In this document: in pieces, positions 16,907-27,367 of the stretch
Position numbering within the stretch: position 1 is the stretch's first letter
How the letters are laid out: the number at the start of each line of letters is the position of its first letter
NCBI GenBank assembly: GCA_023461275.1
Contig: JAEYMI010000103.1
Coordinates: 1 to 64,000, forward strand
Direction: 5' to 3'
Source of the DNA: Actinomycetes bacterium
Lineage (GTDB): Bacteria; Actinomycetota; Actinomycetes; Mycobacteriales; Mycobacteriaceae
Length of the DNA: 64,000 nt
Notes under the pieces: model-generated
Seen by the model: only the letters and a program-made list of their open reading frames with translations
What the model was told of the DNA's origin: nothing
The model's database searches: none
Position numbers and translations under genes: made by a program

Positions 16907-17244
16907 ACGCTCTGGACCCAGCGAAGTTCAAGATCGATGACAACACTGAGTTTGTCGATGTCGACCTTGACGAAGAAGAGGTCTACTTCGAAGGTGAACG
17001 CCTGACCGAGGCGCGGGCACAGGAGGTTGCCGCGGAGGTGCTTGCCGAGGTTCGCAAGAGAAACCTCCGACCTGGTGGCAAATCGCTGTCGGGCGGGACC
17101 ACTATGTCGCCGACCATCCAGGTTCGCGTGCCTGAATCGTTGAAGGTTGCGCTTGAAAGCGAAGCCGAGGAGCGGCACGTAGGTCTCTCCAAGCTTGTGC
17201 GGTCGATCCTCGAAGCACACGTTGGGCGGAGCGAGGCCTCCTAG
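16903..17244 (+). CDS. Ribbon-helix-helix antitoxin candidate
   Basis: A 113-aa acidic protein whose C-terminal 40 residues (TIQVRVPESLKVALESEAEE, then GLSKLVRSIL) form a clear ribbon-helix-helix DNA-binding domain. The acidic N-terminal 60 residues would wrap the toxin. GTG 16903 overlaps the toxin stop (ATGTGA) and is preceded by AGGAGG, so I prefer it to an upstream in-frame start at 16876. It probably neutralises the toxin and represses the pair. Confidence 0.72.
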   Translation: MNALDPAKFKIDDNTEFVDVDLDEEEVYFEGERLTEARAQEVAAEVLAEVRKRNLRPGGKSLSGGTTMSPTIQVRVPESLKVALESEAEERHVGLSKLVRSILEAHVGRSEAS

Positions 17245-17336
17245 AAGCGCTGTCCGTATTTGTCAGACCTTCGTGTGAGGGTGGCTCCACACCACCCGAC
17301 GATGGCCGGGCGGTCACTTCCCACTTGGAGGCCAGC

Positions 17337-18992
17337 ATGACAACGGATGTGCCTGACCTGTTACCAGCTCGAATGCTCAACGAGTACGTGTACTGCCCCA
17401 GACTGTTTTATTTGGAATGGGTTGATCGACGGTGGGCCGACTCCCACGACACCGAAGAAGGCCGATTCACTCATCGGGCGGTCGACAAGCGTTCGGGCAC
17501 CCTGCATGAGCCCGATTCGGATTCTCCCACTGCGAAAGTCACGTCCCTGCACATCGAATCGCATGCTTTGGGACTGGTCGCTGTGGTGGATCGTGTTGAC
17601 GACGGCGGCGATGGAACCGTCGTACCTGTGGACACGAAGAAGGGAAAGCCGTCGGCGTCGGGCCTGCCATGGTCGGCCGACGTCGTCCAGGTCTATGCGC
17701 AGGCCGCAGTGCTCCGCGACGCAGGCTACGAGGTCAACCGTGGCGCGCTCTACTACGCCGAGGTCAACCGGCGAATCACCGTTCCGATCACCGATGTCGA
17801 GGTTTCTGCGGCCGTCGAACTGGCTTCGGAGGCAAGGGAAGTGGCTTCGCGTGACACGGCGCCACTGCCGCTTGTTGCGAGCAAGCGCTGCCCCAGGTGC
17901 TCGTTACTCGGTCTCTGTATGCCCGACGAGACCAACAACTTGCTCGGACGTGTCGAGACGGAGCCGCGGCGACTCATGCCACGTGACCCGGACGCGCGAC
18001 CGGTCTACGTGACAGAGCACGGTTCGACCGTCGGAATAGATGGCGGCCGGCTGCGCGTAGTCCAACGAAACGCGAAAGCGGTCGAGCTTCGCCTTATCGA
18101 TGTCTCGCAGTTGTGTGTGTACGGCAACGTGCAGGTCAGCACACAGGCGCTTTCTGAGCTCTGGTCCCGGGGAGTACCTGTGCTCTGGTTCAGTTTCAAC
18201 GGCTGGTTGCGAGGATGGGCCCAAGGCGAGATGTCGAAGTACGTGCAACTTCGGATGCAGCAGTCGGCAATCGCACCTGAAACTGCGCTTGGTATCGCGC
18301 GGGCGATGATATTTGGCAAGATCAAGAACGCGCGAACATTGTTGAGGCGCAACTCGAGGGCTGATGTGACCAAAGCCGTCGAATCTCTTGGAGGACTGGC
18401 AGATACCGCAGCTTCCGCTGCTTCTGCGGCTGAGTTGCTCGGAATCGAGGGCGCAGCTGCGCGTACCTACTTCGGCCAGTTCAGCGGGTTGCTGCGTGGA
18501 AGCAATGGGGGCCTTGCCGCGCAGTTCGACGCAAACGGACGTAAGCGTCGACCAGCCCCCGATCCGATCAACGCCCTACTTGGGTACGTCTACGCACTAC
18601 TGGTGAAAGACATTGTGGCAGTGTGTATCGCGATCGGTCTCGATCCGTACATCGGCGTGTATCACAAGCCCCGATACGGTCGCCCAGCCCTGGCGCTGGA
18701 CATTATGGAAGAGTTCCGTCCGCTCCTGGCCGACTCGACGATCATTGGCATGCTCAATAACGGTGAGATCACCTCAGGTGACTTTGAACGTCGCGGAAAG
18801 GCCTGCTGGTTGACGCTTCAAGGCCGACGCAAGGTGATTCGGGCATACGAACGGCGTATGGACATCCGGGTCACTCACCCGCAGTTCGGCTACAAGCTCA
18901 CGTACCGAAGAGTGCTCGACGTTCAAGCGCGCATCCTGGCCGCGGTGATCGTCGGTGAGCTGCCGGAGTACACGCCGATGGTTACGAGGTGA
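17337..18992 (+). CDS. cas4-cas1: Cas4-Cas1 fusion, CRISPR spacer integrase
   Basis: A 551-aa fusion typical of type I-G. The Cas4 part (residues about 1-200) trims prespacers next to the PAM. It has the first iron-sulfur cysteine in EYVYCPRLFYLEW and three more in RCPRCSLLGLC. The Cas1 integrase part begins near residue 215 (YVTEHGSTVGIDGGRLRVV) and holds the metal-binding Glu, His and Asp in GIEGAAARTYF and GVYHKPRYGRPALALDIMEE. I chose ATG 17337, preceded by GGAGG 5 nt upstream, over TTG 17325. cas2 follows after 6 nt. Confidence 0.93.
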   Translation: MTTDVPDLLPARMLNEYVYCPRLFYLEWVDRRWADSHDTEEGRFTHRAVDKRSGTLHEPDSDSPTAKVTSLHIESHALGLVAVVDRVDDGGDGTVVPVDTKKGKPSASGLPWSADVVQVYAQAAVLRDAGYEVNRGALYYAEVNRRITVPITDVEVSAAVELASEAREVASRDTAPLPLVASKRCPRCSLLGLCMPDETNNLLGRVETEPRRLMPRDPDARPVYVTEHGSTVGIDGGRLRVVQRNAKAVELRLIDVSQLCVYGNVQVSTQALSELWSRGVPVLWFSFNGWLRGWAQGEMSKYVQLRMQQSAIAPETALGIARAMIFGKIKNARTLLRRNSRADVTKAVESLGGLADTAASAASAAELLGIEGAAARTYFGQFSGLLRGSNGGLAAQFDANGRKRRPAPDPINALLGYVYALLVKDIVAVCIAIGLDPYIGVYHKPRYGRPALALDIMEEFRPLLADSTIIGMLNNGEITSGDFERRGKACWLTLQGRRKVIRAYERRMDIRVTHPQFGYKLTYRRVLDVQARILAAVIVGELPEYTPMVTR

Positions 18993-18998
18993 TATGCG

Positions 18999-19286
18999 AT
19001 GGCTCGACGCCGTCACCTCATTGCCTATGACATCTGCGAACCCGTACGCCTCCGACGCGTCGCCAAGGTCATGGAAGCGTTTGGCACGCGACTCCAGTAC
19101 TCGGTCTTCCTATGCGACCTCTCCGAACTCGAGCGGATGAGGTGGAGGGCGGAGATTCACGAAGTTGTCGACTACTCAGAGGATTCCGTGGTGGTAATCG
19201 ACCTTGGGGCGCTGGATAGCTCCGCAGAAGTGGTACAACTCGGGAGGCCGAGAGCTATGCCGGATTCGGGCGCAGCGGTGATCTGA
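18999..19286 (+). CDS. cas2: CRISPR adaptation protein Cas2
   Basis: The 95-aa product has the Cas2 ferredoxin-fold pattern: RRHLIAYDICEPVRLRRVAK, then LQYSVFLCDLSE and VVVIDLG. Cas2 dimers bridge two Cas1 dimers in the integrase complex. The ATG follows GAGGTGAT, 6 nt after cas4-cas1. The array leader starts directly after its stop codon, the usual arrangement, which fixes the left end of the array as the growing end. Confidence 0.93.
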   Translation: MARRRHLIAYDICEPVRLRRVAKVMEAFGTRLQYSVFLCDLSELERMRWRAEIHEVVDYSEDSVVVIDLGALDSSAEVVQLGRPRAMPDSGAAVI

Positions 19287-19460
19287 GCTGTCTGCGAGCG
19301 GTCCGACTGGTGCGCCGTGCCTGGGCAGCGCTCGCGCGCTGGTCACATGACCTTTGAGAACCGAAGAGCGCAGATGTACGATCGATTGGGTTCGATTATT
19401 AGCGACCCGCTCGCGATGTCGTGTGTTTCCGCACGTCAGGGGACCAGATTTTGCCGAGCG
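19287..19460 (+). promoter_or_regulatory. CRISPR leader
   Basis: The 174 nt between cas2 and the first repeat. It contains a less GC-rich stretch (GATTCGATTATTAGCGACC) near 19390. Repeats next to it are intact, whereas the last repeat at the other end is mutated, so this side is the leader and should carry the array promoter. I could not pick out a single convincing promoter. Confidence 0.7.
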
Positions 19461-22400
19461 GTCTTTCCGGTCCTTATGGACCGGCAGCATTGAGGCACGG
19501 CGAAGCTCTTCCTCTGCGCGAGCAGCGTCGTCGGGTCTTTCCGGTCCTTATGGACCGGCAGCATTGAGGCGATCGAAGCGCGGCCGGGCTACCTGGTCAC
19601 GTTCAAGTCTTTCCGGTCCTTATGGACCGGCAGCATTGAGGCATAAACCGTTGCGACCCGTCCGGGCCGAACGTCTGGATGTCTTTCCGGTCCTTATGGA
19701 CCGGCAGCATTGAGGCCCGTAAGCCCGATGAGCGCCTGGAGCCGGTAGTCCCCCGTCTTTCCGGTCCTTATGGACCGGCAGCATTGAGGCATCGGCGCGG
19801 CAGTGTCGTTCAAACACATGCGCGGGTCTTTCCGGTCCTTATGGACCGGCAGCATTGAGGCGAGCATTGCAAACTCTGCTCCCTCATCGTATGCGGAGGT
19901 CTTTCCGGTCCTTATGGACCGGCAGCATTGAGGCCGCTATGTGGAGCACTGGCTGTGTACGGAAGTGAGGGTCTTTCCGGTCCTTATGGACCGGCAGCAT
20001 TGAGGCGGTGGGGTGCCCGTCGTGGGCGATGACCTCGTCGCCGGTCTTTCCGGTCCTTATGGACCGGCAGCATTGAGGCACGGAGCACCCCCAGAATGCG
20101 ACGGCACCTGGGACACGTCTTTCCGGTCCTTATGGACCGGCAGCATTGAGGCAGGTGGTAGACGGCGTTGACCTGTGCGCGGCGGCGGGTCTTTCCGGTC
20201 CTTATGGACCGGCAGCATTGAGGCTCTAGGATCACGAGGAATGTAGGCAGGAGCGTCCGGGTCTTTCCGGTCCTTATGGACCGGCAGCATTGAGGCGTCG
20301 TCCAGTGGAACGACAGCGGCAACACCGCCGTCACGTCTTTCCGGTCCTTATGGACCGGCAGCATTGAGGCGTCAGATCCCTCGACGCCCTTGGCGCGGGC
20401 GGTCGCGTCTTTCCGGTCCTTATGGACCGGCAGCATTGAGGCTCCGACAGCGCGGCGCCACGCAACTGGAGGTCGAGGTCGTCTTTCCGGTCCTTATGGA
20501 CCGGCAGCATTGAGGCGACGTAGCAGTCGGTCGAGTTCGACGCGAATTGCACGGTCTTTCCGGTCCTTATGGACCGGCAGCATTGAGGCAATACATCAAC
20601 GGCGACAGGGACACCGAGTCCCAGGTCTTTCCGGTCCTTATGGACCGGCAGCATTGAGGCTTGGTCCTCCATGGCGCGTCACGCTTGGGGTAGTGGTCTT
20701 TCCGGTCCTTATGGACCGGCAGCATTGAGGCTACATAGTGCTCTGGCCTCTGCTATCTGGGTCGGTGGTCTTTCCGGTCCTTATGGACCGGCAGCATTGA
20801 GGCCCGATTGCCGCGCCGAGGTACCCCAGGGCCGCGTTGGGTCTTTCCGGTCCTTATGGACCGGCAGCATTGAGGCCATGAGGCCGAAGTGGATTCCGGC
20901 CACACCCACCGGTCTTTCCGGTCCTTATGGACCGGCAGCATTGAGGCCCGATTGAGCCTGCAGGGATCGCCGACAAGAAAGGGGTCTTTCCGGTCCTTAT
21001 GGACCGGCAGCATTGAGGCTGGTCAACTGGTGGGGTAACGGTGAGGGTATAGCAGGTCTTTCCGGTCCTTATGGACCGGCAGCATTGAGGCCTGGCCGTC
21101 GGCGTATCCGTGACACAGGTGCCGTGGGTCTTTCCGGTCCTTATGGACCGGCAGCATTGAGGCGGTGCTCACCTGCTCACGGTTCGCCTTGATCCGAAGT
21201 CTTTCCGGTCCTTATGGACCGGCAGCATTGAGGCAGGTTGATGCGATCCTCGACCTGCCGAGCGGCAAGGGTCTTTCCGGTCCTTATGGACCGGCAGCAT
21301 TGAGGCGCGGATGCCTTCTAGTCCTGCTGCGAACTTCGCATGTCTTTCCGGTCCTTATGGACCGGCAGCATTGAGGCGACGCGCACGCCACCGAGCTTTG
21401 AAACCCTGCGTGGTCTTTCCGGTCCTTATGGACCGGCAGCATTGAGGCCCATCTTCGTTCCCGAAGAGCTCCAGCATGAGCGCCCGTCTTTCCGGTCCTT
21501 ATGGACCGGCAGCATTGAGGCAGGCCCTCATCGCGCAGGCGCTCGAACACCTCCTGGTGTCTTTCCGGTCCTTATGGACCGGCAGCATTGAGGCACGGCG
21601 GGGGAGAGAAGAACGCGAAGGGCGAAAGCTCTGTCTTTCCGGTCCTTATGGACCGGCAGCATTGAGGCGTGGATGCGTTGATCGAACAGCAGCGGGTGAC
21701 GGTCGGTCTTTCCGGTCCTTATGGACCGGCAGCATTGAGGCTGGAGCTGGTTGTGCTTGTTTGATGCGGCCGGGGCCGGGTCTTTCCGGTCCTTATGGAC
21801 CGGCAGCATTGAGGCAGTTTCACCACAGTGTCAGAGCTCCGTCCGTCTCGAGTCTTTCCGGTCCTTATGGACCGGCAGCATTGAGGCTTTAAGCCTCAGG
21901 CGTGGCACCCCGCCCAGGCCCCCTGTCTTTCCGGTCCTTATGGACCGGCAGCATTGAGGCCCCATCGCGATCGACTTGCCGGTCTGCGGGTCGTTCGGTC
22001 TTTCCGGTCCTTATGGACCGGCAGCATTGAGGCTATCCCGATGACACCGACGAGGTCGAGAAGCCGCCGAGTCTTTCCGGTCCTTATGGACCGGCAGCAT
22101 TGAGGCACGCAGTGACCCACCCATGAAATGAGAAGGGACCCACGTCTTTCCGGTCCTTATGGACCGGCAGCATTGAGGCGAGAATGAGACGAGCCCAGCT
22201 CGCATCGATCTGCGCGTCTTTCCGGTCCTTATGGACCGGCAGCATTGAGGCCGGCTGCTGCAGCGCGGCGACTACGACGGATCGTTGGGTCTTTCCGGTC
22301 CTTATGGACCGGCAGCATTGAGGCCCTGTCACGATTGCGGGGACGGCGCCGGATGGTCAGGTCTTTCCGGTCCTTATGGACCGGCAGCATTGAGGCATCT

Positions 22401-25400
22401 GTTCAGGCCGGGTGAGGGTTGCCGCCCTCCCCGGTCTTTCCGGTCCTTATGGACCGGCAGCATTGAGGCATCTCGTTCAGGTAGCCGGCGCGACCGCCGG
22501 CGATCGCGTCTTTCCGGTCCTTATGGACCGGCAGCATTGAGGCTGGTCTCAGGAGGAGTTACACCGTCCACCCCATCCACGTCTTTCCGGTCCTTATGGA
22601 CCGGCAGCATTGAGGCGATCGTCCTCGAAGTGAAGCAGGACGCGACGGGTGGGTCTTTCCGGTCCTTATGGACCGGCAGCATTGAGGCCCGTAGAGCTTT
22701 GTCTGATCGATGTGGTCGCTCGCGTCTTTCCGGTCCTTATGGACCGGCAGCATTGAGGCTTGATCCGACGGTCGACCCATGCGTTGTCGGCGGTCAGGTC
22801 TTTCCGGTCCTTATGGACCGGCAGCATTGAGGCCATCTCGGTGGTGCGGCCGAGGGTGGCGATGGTGTTGGGTCTTTCCGGTCCTTATGGACCGGCAGCA
22901 TTGAGGCTCGACGAACGCCGCGCACGGCACCCGGTAGGTGACCTGTCTTTCCGGTCCTTATGGACCGGCAGCATTGAGGCCCAGCTGTGCCCTCACGCGG
23001 CACCCGGTAGGTGACCTGTCTTTCCGGTCCTTATGGACCGGCAGCATTGAGGCCCACCGGAACTTGAGGGCTTTGCGGGTGACGGGCACGGTCTTTCCGG
23101 TCCTTATGGACCGGCAGCATTGAGGCGGACTGCGAAACCGGGAGCTTAGAGGTCGCGCACTCGTGTCTTTCCGGTCCTTATGGACCGGCAGCATTGAGGC
23201 TCCGTACCTACCGTGACGGTGACGAGCATGGCTGGGTCTTTCCGGTCCTTATGGACCGGCAGCATTGAGGCCGACGCCGACTTGTTGGATGGCGGGTACG
23301 AGGATCGGGTCTTTCCGGTCCTTATGGACCGGCAGCATTGAGGCGGTGTCGGTGATCACCTGGCGTGCAGCCGCGACACCGTCTTTCCGGTCCTTATGGA
23401 CCGGCAGCATTGAGGCCACATCGGCGTCGAGGGGGCCAGGATCAGGCTTGCGGTCTTTCCGGTCCTTATGGACCGGCAGCATTGAGGCTCGGGGTCGGGC
23501 GTCCAGGAGCGGACGACGATCTCGGTCTTTCCGGTCCTTATGGACCGGCAGCATTGAGGCCGGCGTGGGTGCGGCGGGTGCGGATTCGAGGTGCGGTCTT
23601 TCCGGTCCTTATGGACCGGCAGCATTGAGGCGGCGCCGACGCCTTCGACGTCGATTTTGCAGCGGAGTCTTTCCGGTCCTTATGGACCGGCAGCATTGAG
23701 GCGACGGCTACGTCGCCGAGATCGCCGACCCTCGCCTCGGTCTTTCCGGTCCTTATGGACCGGCAGCATTGAGGCAGCTCACTCGACGGCACCCTCACCA
23801 CCGGGTACGGGTCTTTCCGGTCCTTATGGACCGGCAGCATTGAGGCCAAAATGTCTGCGGCGTAACGTCGTTTGATCGTCGGCAGGTCTTTCCGGTCCTT
23901 ATGGACCGGCAGCATTGAGGCGTCATGTGAGTTGCGGCAGCCGGTAGTGCGGCCATTGGTCTTTCCGGTCCTTATGGACCGGCAGCATTGAGGCATCGGG
24001 GTGGCGGCATGAACTCCGGACTCGCCCAGGTCTTTCCGGTCCTTATTGACCGGCAGCATTGAGGCCCCGAATAGGTGACCGAATACGACAGCGGGTTGCG
24101 GTGGTGTCTTTCCGGTCCTTATGGACCGGCAGCATTGAGGCGTTCGGTCGTTGACTGAGCTGACGGTCGTGATTGGCGTCTTTCCGGTCCTTATGGACCG
24201 GCAGCATTGAGGCGCTCCCGGTGGCTACACGAGCCCATCCTTGAACGACGTCTTTCCGGTCCTTATGGACCGGCAGCATTGAGGCAATCGTCAGGAACAG
24301 AGAATAGGTCAGGCGGCTTTGGCGTCTTTCCGGTCCTTATGGACCGGCAGCATTGAGGCTTCTGTTTCGACGTAGACCTTGCTACGTCGGGCAGTGTCTT
24401 TCCGGTCCTTATGGACCGGCAGCATTGAGGCAGTTGCGTCGGCGAGTGCTCGTCGGCGTGCGGTGAGGTCTTTCCGGTCCTTATGGACCGGCAGCATTGA
24501 GGCACCAGTCGGTTGTGCCGACCACCGATGGCGATCTGGTCTTTCCGGTCCTTATGGACCGGCAGCATTGAGGCGGGTCGATCCCGAGGTAGCCGCACGC
24601 GTCGACGAAGGGTCTTTCCGGTCCTTATGGACCGGCAGCATTGAGGCCTGTGGTTAATCCGAGCCGTCATCGGTCGCGGTCTCGTCTTTCCGGTCCTTAT
24701 GGACCGGCAGCATTGAGGCGCCGTGATCCCACTGTGAGAGGTGCTCTGCGATAGCGTGTCTTTCCGGTCCTTATGGACCGGCAGCATTGAGGCGGGCAAG
24801 AGTTCAGCCGCTCCAACGGCTGGTCGCTTCGTCTTTCCGGTCCTTATGGACCGGCAGCATTGAGGCCGCTACGGCGGATCACCGCAGCGCAGGTGAAGGC
24901 CGGTGTCTTTCCGGTCCTTATGGACCGGCAGCATTGAGGCATTCGCCCGTTCTCATCGATACTCACGTACCACACGTCTTTCCGGTCCTTATGGACCGGC
25001 AGCATTGAGGCCCGTTCGCGCTCTACTCGGTGTTCTGCTTCGTCGCCTGTCTTTCCGGTCCTTATGGACCGGCAGCATTGAGGCGACGAAGCGTACGTGA
25101 AGCAGCTTCGTGACGAAGCCGGTCTTTCCGGTCCTTATGGACCGGCAGCATTGAGGCTCACGTCGGGCTCGTCGGGGTCGGGAACGATCCTGGTCTTTCC
25201 GGTCCTTATGGACCGGCAGCATTGAGGCGGCTGTGCGGAAACCCGTACCGGGCACCCGCCGACCAGTCTTTCCGGTCCTTATGGACCGGCAGCATTGAGG
25301 CAATCCCTCTATGCGACCACCGAAACCCCTTGACGCGTCTTTCCGGTCCTTATGGACCGGCAGCATTGAGGCCAGCATGCGCGTGCGGTGGTGAAGACAC

Positions 25401-26461
25401 GCCTGTCGGGTCTTTCCGGTCCTTATGGACCGGCAGCATTGAGGCAGGCGTTGAAATCGGTTCTTGCGGAACAGATCAGTGGGGTCTTTCCGGTCCTTAT
25501 GGACCGGCAGCATTGAGGCAGGAACTTGCGACGGGACTCGGTGATCGGGTTCTTCGTGTCTTTCCGGTCCTTATGGACCGGCAGCATTGAGGCGAGACCA
25601 CCGACCGCGACGAGCGAGCGATGTACGAGTCTTTCCGGTCCTTATGGACCGGCAGCATTGAGGCTCATCCTTCTCCGTTCTCGGGGGCTGTCTAGTCCCG
25701 TCTTTCCGGTCCTTATGGACCGGCAGCATTGAGGCCACTTGGCACGGTTGGCGATGTTGCCAACGGCCGGGTCTTTCCGGTCCTTATGGACCGGCAGCAT
25801 TGAGGCCGTACATCCCACGAGTGAATGAGGTCGGCGACCCCCGTCTTTCCGGTCCTTATGGACCGGCAGCATTGAGGCTTGCCAGCCTCAGCCGACGCGG
25901 GGCAGATGACTTCGCGTCTTTCCGGTCCTTATGGACCGGCAGCATTGAGGCAGATATTGACCGCGTCCGATAGGTTCTGTCATTTGAACGTCTTTCCGGT
26001 CCTTATGGACCGGCAGCATTGAGGCATAGGGTGGATCGTCGCGCTGGTAATGGCGGTCCGAGGTCTTTCCGGTCCTTATGGACCGGCAGCATTGAGGCGG
26101 GCCCGTCGTGCGTGTGGCGAAACGCCCGGATATGTCTTTCCGGTCCTTATGGACCGGCAGCATTGAGGCACACAGTAGTTGGCGAGTCCCCAAGCGGTGC
26201 CCGGTCGTCTTTCCGGTCCTTATGGACCGGCAGCATTGAGGCTCCCAGCCCCGCGCCCGCCACTCGGCGACAGCCTCAGGTCTTTCCGGTCCTTATGGAC
26301 CGGCAGCATTGAGGCGGATAGTTGTCCGGCTTGTACGTCGGCATCACGACCGGTCTTTCCGGTCCTTATGGACCGGCAGCATTGAGGCATCGACATCCAC
26401 CTGGTCAGCGGATGCACCAGCCGGAGTCTTTCCGGTCCTTATGTACCGGCAGCATTGAGGC
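19461..26461 (+). CRISPR. CRISPR array, 97 repeats and 96 spacers (hand count), type I-G
   Basis: A 36-bp repeat starting GTCTTTCCGG and ending GCAGCATTGAGGC recurs about every 72.5 bp, with spacers of roughly 35-38 bp. The repeat has a perfect 7-bp stem (CCGGTCC, loop TTAT, GGACCGG). All repeats look identical except the one at 24030-24065 (TATTGA for TATGGA) and the last one at 26426-26461 (ATGTACC for ATGGACC); both changes fall in the stem. The mutated last repeat lies at the end away from cas2. The large size and uniform repeats suggest an active adaptation history. The open reading frames that cross the array are repeat artefacts. Confidence 0.99.
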
Positions 26462-26485
26462 GATGAAGTGACCCTCGCGCGACCT

Positions 26486-26529
26486 CAGCTGCTTCCCGCG
26501 ACCACGACTACAGTCGCGGGAACCAGCTG
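26486..26529. terminator. Hairpin between array end and export cluster
   Basis: 17-bp arms (26486-26502 beginning CAGCTGCTTCCCGCG, and 26513-26529) pair with a single mismatch around a 10-nt loop. It lies between the plus-strand array and a convergent minus-strand gene, so it could end transcription from both sides. No T-tract is present. Confidence 0.55.
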
Positions 26530-26559
26530 GGGTCGCGGGAGTAGTCGCCTGCCGCCGAG

Positions 26560-27342
26560 CTACAACGCCGACATATGCACGATCGTGTCGTCGACGGTGA
26601 TGCGCTCGTCGGCGGCGATCCGTAGTGCGGTCTCGTGATCGAACGTGATGCGGACCGAGAACTCGATCTCCTGGCCGCTGGCAACGGTCACCGAATACAC
26701 CTGTCCGGGGCTCATCTGGATGGATCGTCCACCCGTGGTCACCACTGTCGTGGTGTTCACGGCGTCGCGTAGCGCGGGATCGCCGGTGATGGTGGTATCG
26801 GAAGTCTGCAGTCGCACAGTGACTTCCGAGTTGTCACTGGTGACGATGTGTCCGGTCACGCGATGAATCATGACGTCGCCGGGCACAATTCGGATCGACG
26901 TCGGATCGGAGATCTTGGTGCTGTCGTGGTACCACTGATCGTCCGTCGACGACCAGCGGATCTCGGAGGTCGACGGCCAGGCAGGCGTCACCGGGATGAT
27001 GATGCCGGATGATCCGGATTGTGAACTGTCCGTTGATGACCCGCTGCCGGAGGAGGTCGATGCACCACCGCGCCCGCTCGGTGGCGTCGGGGAAGATCGG
27101 TTGGTCTGCCCTGCTTCCGTGGTTGTTCCGGAGCTAGGGATCGGCACGAACGATAGCGACGCGTCCGGGCGCTTGTGCTGCCCTACTTTGTCCGATGTCG
27201 ATGAACCGAACCCGCTCGCGTCTGACCAATACTTCAGGGGCGCAACGATACCGAGCAGCAGAAGGATCCCGACAATGATTGCCAGCGTGCCTTTGGTGAA
27301 GCGCGGACGACCCCTCGACGTCCGCTCTGTCTCATCGGTCAT
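26560..27342 (-). CDS. Exported protein with alternate (SipW-type) signal segment
   Basis: A 260-aa protein with a cytoplasmic N-terminus (RGRPRF), one membrane segment (about residues 18-38) and YWSDASG just after it. The YWSD motif marks substrates of SipW-like signal peptidases. A Ser, Thr and Gly rich linker (about 75-120) leads to a beta-rich C-terminal half. It is the last gene of the five-gene export operon, 25 nt after the peptidase fusion gene. Probably a surface or matrix protein; the exact function is unknown. Confidence 0.7.
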   Translation of the reverse strand: MTDETERTSRGRPRFTKGTLAIIVGILLLLGIVAPLKYWSDASGFGSSTSDKVGQHKRPDASLSFVPIPSSGTTTEAGQTNRSSPTPPSGRGGASTSSGSGSSTDSSQSGSSGIIIPVTPAWPSTSEIRWSSTDDQWYHDSTKISDPTSIRIVPGDVMIHRVTGHIVTSDNSEVTVRLQTSDTTITGDPALRDAVNTTTVVTTGGRSIQMSPGQVYSVTVASGQEIEFSVRITFDHETALRIAADERITVDDTIVHMSAL

Positions 27343-27367
27343 TACGTGGCCGTCATCGCTTTCGCTG

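Noticed and set aside
19354..26417. Dozens of open frames of 60-180 codons across the CRISPR array on both strands, with repeated peptides such as FRSLWTGSIEA and MLPVHKDRKD
   Set aside because: They are translations of the 36-bp repeat plus spacers, change frame with spacer length and have no ribosome binding sites.
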